A stretch of 64,000 nt of DNA from UBA6522 sp963664945. GTDB lineage: Bacteria > Pseudomonadota > Gammaproteobacteria > Steroidobacterales > Rariloculaceae. Made by a program: the position numbers and the translations under genes. The notes under the pieces are model-generated. The model saw nothing but the letters and a program-made list of their open reading frames with translations. It searched no databases and had not been told where the DNA came from. Shown one piece after another: positions 37,120 through 46,119 of the stretch. Location: positions 3,782,001-3,846,000 of the forward strand of contig OY761822.1 of the NCBI GenBank assembly GCA_963664945.1, in the 5' to 3' direction. The stretch's first letter is position 1; the number at the start of each line of letters is the position of its first letter.

Positions 37120-37194
37120 ATGTACAGCTTTACCGAAACAAAGCTGTTTACTCGGCTCGTTCAACACTACCTGACCGACATGGAAAATGACTGA
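37120..37194 (+). pseudogene. HigB/RelE-type toxin remnant
   Basis: A 24-codon frame begins with MYSFTETKLFTRLV, the characteristic N-terminus of HigB-like mRNA interferases that accompany HigA/NadS antitoxins, and stops after MEND. About 80 residues, including all catalytic positions, are missing. The antitoxin ATG (37187) overlaps its end. The deletion removed the toxin body but kept promoter, operator, leader and antitoxin. Confidence 0.7.
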
Positions 37195-37459
37195 GGAACA
37201 TCGAGATATCGGTCGAGAGATTCTAGAGGGACTGCGCGAACTCAAGCGCGAAGAACATGGTCGCATAGTTAATCTGCCAGACGTTGCTTCAGTCCGTAAA
37301 AAGGTCGGATTGTCACAGGCACGTTTCGCGGAGTTGCTCGGAATATCGGTGAGGACGCCGCAAGACTGGGAACAAGGACGTCGGTCCCCTTCTGGCGCAG
37401 CCCGCACGCTGCTTGCCATTGTTGACAAGGATCCCACGGTGTTGCTGGAGGTGGCTTGA
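37187..37459 (+). CDS. HigA-type XRE antitoxin/repressor
   Basis: A 90-residue helix-turn-helix protein. VRKKVGLSQARFAELLGISV and RTPQDWEQGRRSP form the XRE DNA-binding domain used by HigA/NadS-type antitoxins. The ~30 N-terminal residues would normally contact the toxin. The start overlaps the toxin remnant. With no functional toxin left, it may persist as a repressor of its own palindrome or as an orphan that neutralises related toxins elsewhere. It lies between the IS1182-like transposase and a chromosomal regulator, so the locus probably came with the island. Confidence 0.85.
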   Translation: MTEEHRDIGREILEGLRELKREEHGRIVNLPDVASVRKKVGLSQARFAELLGISVRTPQDWEQGRRSPSGAARTLLAIVDKDPTVLLEVA

Positions 37460-37608
37460 TGGCCTTCGCGTTCAGCGCGGCGGCGGGCGCCGTCTTTCCG
37501 GACCTGTTCGATCCCACCAGCGCGACCACGCTCGGGAGGCGGACATCGGGACGCGAGAAACTGCGTCGAAAGTGTGGAGAGACTTGCAACGCGATGCCGA
37601 CCCGCCGA

Positions 37609-38865
37609 TCACTCCTGGATTTCGGCCACCTCGACTCCCCAGATCGGCCGGTAATCCAGGGGCGCCTTGTAGACCAGCGTGGCGTCGAGATTGATGCGGT
37701 CGAAACCGGTGACTTCGTAGAGCGCCTCAAGAGCCGGCCCGGTGCTGCTGTCCGTCACCGCAGGGCCCAGCACATCCTCGAGTTCGGCGATGTCGTCCAG
37801 CGACGTGACGGCCTGCGCCGCGTGCATCAGGCCGGCATCGCGCGTTCCGGCCACGATAAGGAACTGATTGCCGTCGGGCCCGGGAAACGTCGACACCAGG
37901 CCATAGTCCTCGTAATCGCTCTCGCCGGGAATGCCGGCGCCGCTGGTAAAGGACTCCCCGGTGATCCGATTCTGCAATTCATCGTAACTCGCCCCTACAC
38001 GTAGCCCCGAGGAAGCAAAGACGAAGTCCATCAGCGTTCCAAGGGCGCTGATATAGCCCACGTAGAGAATGTGCTGGGACCTCAGATCCGCCACTCTCAT
38101 CTCGGTCATGGTGGTGATCCGCACATCCTTGTCCGCCGCGTAGACGACGCGCAGCAATTCGCTCAGCGCGGACGCGCTGCCCTGGGGCAGATAGGTCAGG
38201 TCCAGGTCCATCCAGTTCGCCAGCAGGTCCGGGTCGCTGACAAAGCGGTCGCCCAGATCATCGCTGGAATTGACGTCAAATTCGCGCACCAGACGGGTGA
38301 CGGTTCCGAATTCGTCGAGTTCGGCGAAGATGAAGTAATCGCCGACGACGACCAGAAGCGGCAAATCATCGTTCAGCAGCTCTGTCCACATGGCGGTGCG
38401 GGTCACTTCCTGCACGCCATCCGGCGCCGATGGCCCGAATCTCAGGGCAAACATCACGACGAGGTTGATCACAAGCAAGGCGGCGAGTGCCGCAACCCAT
38501 ACGGGGGGCGTCGTGCGGCCGGAGCGTTCCCGGGCCGTTTCGTCCGGGGCGACAACGGCCAGACGATATTCCCCCCTCGGTATGGAAAGCCGGACACCAA
38601 CATCGGCGGGATTGGCCGCGTAGTACTTCTCGAGTTTCTGGCGCAGGTTGTGGACGTAGACACGGACGAAGGAGTCCTGGCTGGGATCGAATTCGCTGCC
38701 CTTGTCGAATACGTCGGCGGCGATCTCCACCTCCTTCGGTCGCACCGCGCGCTCCGAACACTGAACGAGATACTCCATCAGCCGCACATAGGATCGGGAG
38801 CGGCCCAACGCCCCGCTTTCGATAATTCTGCGGGCCTGCTCGGCTATGACATTGGCTTCGGACAT
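37609..38865 (-). CDS. Membrane-anchored winged-helix transcriptional regulator (CadC-like)
   Basis: A 418-residue regulator. The N-terminal winged helix (residues ~10-105; EVEIAADVFDKGSEFDPSQD, VRVYVHNLRQKLEKYY, IPRGEYRL) is the OmpR/CadC-like type often found near TonB receptors. One transmembrane helix follows (PVWVAALAALLVINLVVMFA, ~125-145). The rest (~270 residues) should be periplasmic and presumably senses a ligand. ATG at 38865 is chosen over an upstream in-frame TTG at 38880. It is divergent from the TonB receptor at 39090 across 224 bp, so it likely controls that receptor and the PepSY gene. Confidence 0.82.
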   Translation of the reverse strand: MSEANVIAEQARRIIESGALGRSRSYVRLMEYLVQCSERAVRPKEVEIAADVFDKGSEFDPSQDSFVRVYVHNLRQKLEKYYAANPADVGVRLSIPRGEYRLAVVAPDETARERSGRTTPPVWVAALAALLVINLVVMFALRFGPSAPDGVQEVTRTAMWTELLNDDLPLLVVVGDYFIFAELDEFGTVTRLVREFDVNSSDDLGDRFVSDPDLLANWMDLDLTYLPQGSASALSELLRVVYAADKDVRITTMTEMRVADLRSQHILYVGYISALGTLMDFVFASSGLRVGASYDELQNRITGESFTSGAGIPGESDYEDYGLVSTFPGPDGNQFLIVAGTRDAGLMHAAQAVTSLDDIAELEDVLGPAVTDSSTGPALEALYEVTGFDRINLDATLVYKAPLDYRPIWGVEVAEIQE

Positions 38866-39089
38866 CGCATCGCCTGCCAAGGATTTCCCCGTGAATCCGG
38901 TAAATCACTTCAGCCTGATTTTAACCGTTAATAAACGGTTTGTAACTCATTGTTTTGGATAAGAAACCTTAAGATGCGCCAACGCTCGGCCAATAGCAGG
39001 CTACCTTTCAGTCAATTTCCCGGCATTTTCGGCTCCGGCTGCGACGTAGAAGTTGGTTGAGCGTCCCGGACAAACGCAGGGGATAAATC

Positions 39090-40840
39090 ATGACTGGTTT
39101 CAGAAATACCAGCGTCGGATTACCGATCGCCGTACAGGTTTTGGTGTCGGCGACTTCGGCACTTGGACAGGACTCGGCCAACGGTGTTCAGGAGGAAGTC
39201 ATCGTGCTGGGCGCCCGCCTGGAGGAGACCATTCCGCTGGACCTGGAGCAATTCGGCAACCGAGTGGAAATCATCACGGCGGACGAATTGCAGCTCGGCG
39301 GCTTCAACGACCTTGCGCAAAGCCTGCAGATGAGAGTCCCCGGGCTCTACCTGGCACCCAAGAACGGCGCTTTCGACTACGTGGGTTGCTCGCTGCAGGG
39401 CTCGCGGTGCCAGGACATCCTCTGGCTGATCGACGGCGTGAGGATCAATAACCGTCTGTACAACTCCACAAGCCCCCTGGACACGGTGCCCGCGCACATG
39501 GTGGAGCGCATCGAAGTGCTCTATGGAGGCCAGGGGATATTCTACGGCACCCAGTCCGTGGCCGGCGTGGTGAACGTGGTCACCAAGTCGTTTTCGGCTA
39601 GCCCGCAGGGACGGGTCGGACTCGCGGTGGACGGCAATGACGGTGTCCACGCAAATATCGACTATCGAGCGTCGTCGGGCGGCCACCAGCTTGTGCTCTA
39701 CGCCTCAAGCGACGAGGCCGACGGGATTCAGCCGTACAGGGACGAGGAGATTCAACCCAGTTCCACCGACCGGGACCGAAGCTACGACGTCGCCATGCTC
39801 GGCCTGAAGTACGCCTACGATCTCGGCGAACGCTCCCGGCTGACGCTTCACTATCAGCACACGGACGCCGAACTTGATTTCGCGCGGGCCTATCTCAATT
39901 ACGAGACGTTCAATACGCGCGACGAGGACATCGTGACGCTCAAGTACGACCTGCAGGCGACCGACAATATCGGCCTGTTCGTAAAGGCATACTCGCATGC
40001 CTGGGACACCGACTACACCCGGATATACAACGTGCTGGATGAGAACGGCGCCGTTACGGGCAACCTGCGAACCCTTGACGATGGCTCGTACTGGGGTTAC
40101 GACGATTATGGGCTGACGGCCATGACGCGGATCGAGACCGGCGGCGGATTCGACTTTGCGGCGGGCTACGAACATCAGCGGTTTTCCGGCAGCACGGAAA
40201 CGACCCCTGCTGCACGTTGGGAAATCCAGACCTGGAAGGCGAAAAGAGCCGCAATGTCAACGTCGCCATCGGCGGGCGCGGAGGTTCGAACCTGAATTGG
40301 GAACTCATCGCCTTTCAGCGTGCGGTAGATGACCTGATCGGCGTCGTCGACGGAATGCGCGCCAATACCGCCCGTACGGTGGATTTTGACGGCTGGGAGT
40401 TCAACCTGGCCTTCGCGTTCAACCCGGACTGGACCGCAAGCGTCAACTATGTCGATACGAGCGCCCGGGCGGAGGGTTCGAGCGAACAGATCACCGACGT
40501 GCCGGAGAGCACGCTCAAGGCCAACCTGGCGTATCAGTCGGCCAGATCACCCTTCGAGTTCACCGTATCCTTCCTGAACGTGGGCGACCTCTACGACTCG
40601 GTCTCCGGGGGCATCGGCCGCGTCGAGCACGGCGGGTACACGGTCCTGGATTTCGGCGGAGCCTACCGGTTCGGAGCCAGCGGCAACCAGAGAATCGGGG
40701 TTCGACTCGAGAACGCCCTGGACGAGGAATACGCTTCGTCACTCGGCCGCGCCTTCGTGGACGTCGACGGCAGTTCCTATCCCTACAGAAATTTGGCCAC
40801 GCCACAGACCTTCCATGTTTCCTATGCGTACCGGTTCTAG
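39090..40840 (+). pseudogene. TonB-dependent receptor, internally deleted and frameshifted
   Basis: The first frame (39090-40295) encodes a signal peptide, a plug (LWLIDGVRINNR, MVERIEVLYGGQGIFYGTQS) and early barrel strands up to GYEHQRFSGSTE. The C-terminal barrel continues in another frame from about 40210 (GNPDLEGEKSRNVNVAIGG) to a final aromatic residue at 40840. At the junction (~40195-40225) a large part of the barrel is absent and the frame shifts, so no full receptor can be made. The plug resembles small siderophore/cobalamin-type receptors, not the SusC-like long receptors elsewhere in the window. The divergent winged-helix regulator and downstream PepSY reductase suggest a former metal-uptake locus. 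Confidence 0.82.
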
Positions 40841-40985
40841 CAGCCTGCGCCGTAGAAAATCTTCGTGGGAAAACACACCACTTTTGGCAGGTTTTCATAG
40901 ATTATTATGGGAAAACGCGACACGCTATCGTCAATAATTCCACAAAATCTCCATCTATGTACCACTTTGAGTGCTCAAGTTGGTT

Positions 40986-41004
40986 CTACGGCCCAAGCTC
41001 CTAG
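40986..41004. repeat. 19-bp dispersed repeat (also at 47549-47567)
   Basis: The 19 bases beginning ctacggc and ending ctcctag recur at 47549-47567 with one mismatch. The second copy spans the stop codon of a TonB receptor. The copies lie 6.5 kb apart in otherwise unrelated intergenic sequence, suggesting a small repeat family such as REP-like units. The surrounding 255-bp gap (40841-41095) is AT-rich in its middle and has no gene. Confidence 0.5.
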
Positions 41005-41095
41005 CCCGTGGCAAGAGTCCGATTGCGGTCTGGGCGCAGCGTCGGGCAGAATGATTCAATCGGCCGGTCGGTAGTGCAGCCCGTGATGATGGCAA

Positions 41096-42586
41096 ATGGT
41101 TAGATTGCTGTTCTTGATCCATCGGTATCTGGGCATCGCCCTTGGCGTGGTGATCTCGCTGTGGTGCCTGTCGGGATTCGTGATGATGTACGAACAGTAC
41201 CCGGAACACGACGACACCGAACGGCTTGCCGGACTGGAGCCGCTGAATCTCGCCGCTTGTTGCCGGCTACCCGCCGACTTCAGCAACATCGAGGTCGATC
41301 GTTTCCGCCTGGAGATGATGGCGGGCATCTCCGTGCTGCGGCTGATGGCCGGGCGCTTCCAGTATGTGATCGACCTGCGCAGCGGCGAGTTCCTCCCCGA
41401 ATTCCACGAAGCCGATGCGCGCGTAATCGCGACCACCGCGGCCGCGGAGTACGGTTTGCAGGGAGACCCGAGACTGCTGGACCTGATTCCGCGCGACCAG
41501 TGGACGGTCTACGCCTCCTACGAACCCCACCGCCCCCTGTATCAATTCGCGATGGACGATTCCGCCGGCACGGAATTCTATGTGTCCAGCACCACCGGAG
41601 AGGTCGTCCAGATGACGACCTTTCGGCAGCGATTCCTGAATTGGATGGGCGCTGTCATTCACTGGCTGTACCCGACAGCGCTGCGCCAGCACACGGGTGT
41701 ATGGCTGCAGGTCGTCATATGGCTGACCATCGTGAGCCTGTTTCTCACGGTCATCGGCATTTACATCGGGTTGCGGCAGTTCAGGACGAGGCGCAACGGT
41801 CACCGGTCGCCGTACCGCGGATGGGCGCTTTGGCACCATTACTCCGGCCTCGTCTTCGGCCTCTTCACGCTGACCTGGCTGATCAGCGGATTGTTCTCCG
41901 TCAACGCGTTTGGCGCTCTGGAAGGCCGCAGCTTTTTTGTTGAAAGCCAGCGGCTGAGAGCCGGATTCGTCAACTTCGAACAAGCCGGCGCGTTCGTCAG
42001 CGCGCTGCCGGCATTCGAGATCCCCTCCTCCGCCGTGCGCCTGGACGTATCGGTCGTCGGGGGACAGCTCCATGCGATCGCTTCGGACAAGCAGGCGGAG
42101 CGGGTACGTCTCAACGCCGGGACGCTGAGACCGGAAACGCTGCCGGAAGACTTCTTCAAACGGGCGTCAGGCGCCATGCGCCCGGACATGGCCGTCACGG
42201 AAGCAGACTGGCTGACCGAAGGCGATGCCTATTATTTCAGCCACCACGACACGAGACGTTTTCCCGTGTTCCGGATTCGGTACGAGGACGGCGAAAGGTT
42301 CTATCTCGATAGCGTCACCGGGGAACTCGCCTACGCGGTTGACCGCGAACGGCAGTGGTTGCGTTGGGTTTTTCATGCGCTCCACAGGGGCGATTTCTCG
42401 GCGCTCGTGCGAAGCCGCCCCATCTGGGACCTGATGATGTGGCCGCTGATGCTGGGCGTGACGGTTGGCGCGATCACCGGAACGTGGATTGGAATCCGGC
42501 GGCTGTTCAGGCCCGTGACGAGGTCCATGAGGCGCGGCCTCCCGGGTCTCGAATTACGCTTGCCGCGCGAAAACACCGCGCGGTAG
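41096..42586 (+). CDS. PepSY-associated transmembrane protein
   Basis: A 496-residue inner-membrane protein with four helices. Helix 1 is LFLIHRYLGIALGVVISLWC. There is a pair in the middle (TGVWLQVVIWLTIVSLFLTV; HYSGLVFGLFTLTWLISGLF) and one near the C-terminus (LMMWPLMLGVTVGAITGTWI). Conserved histidines in HRYLG, YRGWALWHHYSG and FHALH fit heme binding as in PepSY_TM (PF03929) reductases that release iron from siderophores. It lies directly downstream of the broken TonB receptor, whose loss may leave it without its original partner. ATG at 41096 gives the conserved start. Confidence 0.83.
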   Translation: MVRLLFLIHRYLGIALGVVISLWCLSGFVMMYEQYPEHDDTERLAGLEPLNLAACCRLPADFSNIEVDRFRLEMMAGISVLRLMAGRFQYVIDLRSGEFLPEFHEADARVIATTAAAEYGLQGDPRLLDLIPRDQWTVYASYEPHRPLYQFAMDDSAGTEFYVSSTTGEVVQMTTFRQRFLNWMGAVIHWLYPTALRQHTGVWLQVVIWLTIVSLFLTVIGIYIGLRQFRTRRNGHRSPYRGWALWHHYSGLVFGLFTLTWLISGLFSVNAFGALEGRSFFVESQRLRAGFVNFEQAGAFVSALPAFEIPSSAVRLDVSVVGGQLHAIASDKQAERVRLNAGTLRPETLPEDFFKRASGAMRPDMAVTEADWLTEGDAYYFSHHDTRRFPVFRIRYEDGERFYLDSVTGELAYAVDRERQWLRWVFHALHRGDFSALVRSRPIWDLMMWPLMLGVTVGAITGTWIGIRRLFRPVTRSMRRGLPGLELRLPRENTAR

Positions 42587-42662
42587 CTGCCCGTGACGAC
42601 AGTCCCGCGCCATTCGGCGAGAGTGTCATCCCGCGAGGGAGGATACTGTTAGACTGCGCGCC

Positions 42663-43637
42663 ATGGTTGCAAGAATCGACACGGCGCTCTTGGAAACCGG
42701 CGAGCCGGGCCGCGAGCCCAGGCGACTCGAATTCCCGGGCTGCCGCGAGGTTCGCATGTCTCGCGCCGACCTGGAGCGATATGAAGGCCGCCTGGAATTC
42801 TGGGACGCCCGCACGGAGCTGGCCATGGTGTGCGAGCCGGCACCCGGTCTCGCACACGAATTCCCGGCGCAGCGCCTCGCGAAGCTGGCCACGCTGATCG
42901 CCGCGGCAAGGGGGTCGCCAGTCGAAATGTTCGGCGCCGCGTGCCTGCTGCAGCTTGCGGGCGATGGCGAGTGGCGGCGGATCATGCAGGCGGACCAGAC
43001 CGTCTACCTGCATCCGGCGGCGCACGTGCCCCGTGGAGACGAGGTCAAGGTGGGCGAAGACAGGCTGCCGGATGTCGTGCTGGAGGTTGACAACACCACC
43101 GACGTTCGCCGCGGCAAGCTTTATCTTTACGAGTCGTGGGGTTTTCCGGAGGTGTGGGTGGAAGTGCCTGACAAGCCCGCGCGGAGCCGTCCGAAGTCGC
43201 TTCCGTCCGGTTTGACGATCCACGCGCTGGAGCGGGGGCGGTTTGTCGAGACGCCGGCAAGCCTTGCATTCCCGGGCTGGACGGCAGAAGAAATTCATCG
43301 CGCGATGAACGAACCTGCGCTGTCGGAGGCGACCGTGGCGGTATTGCGCCGGGTCGGCCGGCGGATGGGCGCCGCGGAGGGAACCGGGCCGGACGACGAC
43401 CCGTTTCTGGATGCCGAGCGCCGAGAGAGCCGCTCGGAGGGACGCGCGGAGGGACGAGCCGAAACGCTGCGCGGAGCGCTGCAACAGATTTTCGCGGCAC
43501 GGGGTATTTCAGTCTCGTGGACCTTGCGGAACGAATGGCCGGCGGAGATCGAGGGCGCGCCGGTCGAGCGGCTCATGCAAGCGGCGCTCGAGTGCCGGAA
43601 CGAGGCGGACTTCCTGGAACGATCCCGCGCCGGGTGA
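42663..43637 (+). CDS. Uma2 family PD-(D/E)XK endonuclease (second copy)
   Basis: A 324-residue paralogue of the gene at 26663. The nuclease core is LPDVVLEVDNTTDVRRGKLY followed by GFPEVWVEVPD, with the same spacing of D, E-x-D and K. The charged C-terminal region (RSEGRAEGRAETLRGAL) is also shared. The N-terminal ~20 residues differ from the first copy. Uma2 proteins are numerous in some bacteria and their biological role is unknown. It is convergent with the dehydrogenase operon (90 bp). Confidence 0.85.
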   Translation: MVARIDTALLETGEPGREPRRLEFPGCREVRMSRADLERYEGRLEFWDARTELAMVCEPAPGLAHEFPAQRLAKLATLIAAARGSPVEMFGAACLLQLAGDGEWRRIMQADQTVYLHPAAHVPRGDEVKVGEDRLPDVVLEVDNTTDVRRGKLYLYESWGFPEVWVEVPDKPARSRPKSLPSGLTIHALERGRFVETPASLAFPGWTAEEIHRAMNEPALSEATVAVLRRVGRRMGAAEGTGPDDDPFLDAERRESRSEGRAEGRAETLRGALQQIFAARGISVSWTLRNEWPAEIEGAPVERLMQAALECRNEADFLERSRAG

Positions 43638-43727
43638 GGCCGGAACCGGCGCGTCAGGCTCGCTGCCCGAGGGCGCGCTGATATGACGGGAACTTGCCGG
43701 CCGGGACGCGACATCCGGCCCGGGTTG

Positions 43728-45071
43728 CTACACTTCGTCGGACCAGTCCTTGCGCTCCAACAATGCCCTGACCTTTTGCAGGAATGCCGCCGAGTAGGCG
43801 CCGTCCAGCGCGCGATGGTCGAAGGACTGGGCGAGTATCCCGACGGGCCGTATCGCGATGGCATCGCCCGTCGGCGATTCCACCACCACTGGCCGCTTGC
43901 TTATCGCATCCACGGAAAGAATGGCCACCTGGGGCTGGTTGATGATGGCCCCGGTCATCAGCGTGCCGTACGAACCGTTGTTGGACAGGGTGTAGGTTCC
44001 ACCGGAGTATTCGTCCGGATCGAGTTTGCCCTTGCGCGCCCGATCCCCGATGTCGTGGATGGCATGCGCCAGGCCCGCGACGGTCAGGGAATCGGCGTTG
44101 CGGATCACCGGCGCCACCAGGCCCTCGAAATTGAGGTTCACCGCGATGCAGAGGTGGACCGCCGGATGAAGCACGAGCGCATCCCCGTCCACGCTCGAGT
44201 TGATGTTCGGATAGTCGCGCAACGCGAGACATGTGGCGCGGGCGATGAACGGCAGATAGGTCAGCGAATAGCCCTGTTTGGAGCGCCAATCCTGCCGTTT
44301 CGGCAACCTGACCCGGTCGACGCCGGAAAAGTCCACTTCCACCGCCTGCATGACGTGTGCGCTGGTGGACTTGGAGTGCACCATGTGCTCGGCGGTGACC
44401 CGGCGGATGCGGTCGAAGGGAACGCGGGTGGACTCGCCCGGAGCCCCGGCGGGCGGCTGAGCCTGTGAAACCGCCGGCGCCGGCCTCGATTCGGGTTCGG
44501 GCGCGGCAGGTTCGGGCGCGGCAGGCTTCGACTCGGCCGCGGCCCTCTGCTCCACGAAACCCAGGACATCCTTGCGAGTGATCCGGCCGTCCCGACCGGT
44601 ACCGGCGATTTCCTGTGCATCGACCCCGTGCTCCGCCAGCAACCGGCGCACCACGGGGGACAGGCGGAGTCGTCCACTCTTCCCGCCCCGGCCTTTCGCC
44701 TTCGCCATCTTTACGGCCTTGGCGGTTTGACGTTCGGAGCGCCCGGCCGGGGAAGCTCGCTTGCCTCCAGACCGAGGCGTGGATTTCGCGGCCCCCTCCT
44801 CTTCGGACGTTTCCGCCGCTGCCTCCGACTCCTCGGCCGAATCAGTTTCGATAACGGCCAGAACCGTGCCCACGTCCACCGTCTTGCCCTCGGGCACGAG
44901 AACCGAAGCGATCACCCCGGCGACGGGCGCGGGCACCTCTGTAGCCGCCTTGTCGGTCTCCACGTCCAGGAGAACCTCGTTCTTCTCGACCGCATCGCCC
45001 TGCTTCTTGTGCCACGCGGCCACCGTACCCTCGGCGACGGTCTCTCCGAGTTGGGGCATCAGCACGTTCAT
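43728..45071 (-). CDS. 2-oxoacid dehydrogenase E2, dihydrolipoyl acyltransferase
   Basis: A 447-residue E2 core subunit. The lipoyl domain is at 1-75 with lipoyl-lysine K41 in DVETDKAATEV. A charged, alanine-rich linker follows. The peripheral-subunit-binding domain (~130-170; LSPVVRRLLAEHGVDAQEIA, GRDGRITRKDVL) comes next, then a proline-rich linker and the acyltransferase domain ending with SFDHRALDGAYSAAFL (HxxxDG active site). ATG at 45071 gives the lipoyl domain without extension. It is last of the E1alpha-E1beta-E2 operon. There is no E3 gene here, so lipoamide dehydrogenase must be encoded elsewhere. Pyruvate, acetoin or branched-chain acids are possible substrates. Confidence 0.92.
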   Translation of the reverse strand: MNVLMPQLGETVAEGTVAAWHKKQGDAVEKNEVLLDVETDKAATEVPAPVAGVIASVLVPEGKTVDVGTVLAVIETDSAEESEAAAETSEEEGAAKSTPRSGGKRASPAGRSERQTAKAVKMAKAKGRGGKSGRLRLSPVVRRLLAEHGVDAQEIAGTGRDGRITRKDVLGFVEQRAAAESKPAAPEPAAPEPESRPAPAVSQAQPPAGAPGESTRVPFDRIRRVTAEHMVHSKSTSAHVMQAVEVDFSGVDRVRLPKRQDWRSKQGYSLTYLPFIARATCLALRDYPNINSSVDGDALVLHPAVHLCIAVNLNFEGLVAPVIRNADSLTVAGLAHAIHDIGDRARKGKLDPDEYSGGTYTLSNNGSYGTLMTGAIINQPQVAILSVDAISKRPVVVESPTGDAIAIRPVGILAQSFDHRALDGAYSAAFLQKVRALLERKDWSDEV

Positions 45072-45141
45072 GGTTCCAACCTCGCGTGCATTGGCGCTGG
45101 CACCGCAACCACCTGACAATGACGGATGGGTGGCCGCGGCA

Positions 45142-46119
45142 TCAGTCCACCAGGCGAATTACGTTGTCGACGATTCTTTCGGCGCTGGGCAAGACCGCAT
45201 CCTCCAGCGCATCCGCCGACGGCAGGGGTATGTGCGGCGTCGTGACCCTCATGATCGGCCCTTCCAGGTCCCAGAACAATTCTTCGGCGACGATCGACGA
45301 GAGTTCGGCGCCCCAACCGCAGAGGCGCGGGTTTTCCTCCACCGTGACCAGCCGGCCGGTACGGGAAACCGAGTCGAAAAGCGTCTGTGTATCGAGCGGC
45401 ACCAGGCTCCGGATATCGATCACTTCGGCCGAAATCCCGTGCTCGTCTGCAAGCGTGTCCGCGGCCTTCAGCGCGCGCGGCACCATCGCGGCGAGCGCGG
45501 CGATGGTGACATCGTCGCCGTCGCGCACGACCCTGGCAACGCCCAGGGGCTCGACGTGCTCGCCGTCCGGCACATCGCCCTTCACGGCGTAGAGGGACTT
45601 CTGCTCGAAGAACATCACCGGATCCGGATCGCGCACGGATGCGGCCAGCAGGCCCTTGACGTCGGCCGGCGTGGAAGGGGCGACCACCTTCAGGCCCGGT
45701 ATCGCCATGGCCCAGTTCTCCACGCTCTGCGAGTGCTGGGCGCCGAACCGGCTGCCACCGCCGTTGGCGCTGCGCAGCACCAGGGGAAACGAGCACTGCC
45801 CGTCGGTCATGTACCGCGTCTTGGCGATCTGGTTGGCCACCAGGTCCCAGCACACCGCGAAGAAGTCGGAGAACATGATTTCTGCGATGGGGCGAAGCCC
45901 GGTCATGGAGGCGCCCATGGCCGCGCCGATGATGGCCTGTTCCGATATGGGCGTGTCCCTGACCCGGTCCGGCCCGAACTCTTCGAGCAGTCCGACCGTC
46001 GTCTTGAACACGCCGCCGGCAGCGGCCACGTCTTCTCCAAGGAATACGACATCCTCGTCGCGGCGCATCTCCTGGGCAATGCCGTCGCGGACGGCTTCCC
46101 GATAGGTCAATTGCGCCAT
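45142..46119 (-). CDS. 2-oxoacid dehydrogenase E1 beta subunit
   Basis: A 325-residue transketolase-like beta subunit, pairing with E1alpha to decarboxylate the 2-oxoacid with thiamine diphosphate. EDVAAAGGVFKTTVGL, RVRDTPISEQAIIGAAMGAS and RFGAQHSQSVENWAMAIPGL are family hallmarks, with the ThDP-contacting glutamate in the SEQ segment. The C-terminal domain includes VIDIRSLVPLDTQTL and VTVEENPRLCGWGAEL. ATG at 46119 lies 13 bp inside the E1alpha gene, indicating translational coupling. The distance to E2 is 70 bp. Confidence 0.93.
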   Translation of the reverse strand: MAQLTYREAVRDGIAQEMRRDEDVVFLGEDVAAAGGVFKTTVGLLEEFGPDRVRDTPISEQAIIGAAMGASMTGLRPIAEIMFSDFFAVCWDLVANQIAKTRYMTDGQCSFPLVLRSANGGGSRFGAQHSQSVENWAMAIPGLKVVAPSTPADVKGLLAASVRDPDPVMFFEQKSLYAVKGDVPDGEHVEPLGVARVVRDGDDVTIAALAAMVPRALKAADTLADEHGISAEVIDIRSLVPLDTQTLFDSVSRTGRLVTVEENPRLCGWGAELSSIVAEELFWDLEGPIMRVTTPHIPLPSADALEDAVLPSAERIVDNVIRLVD

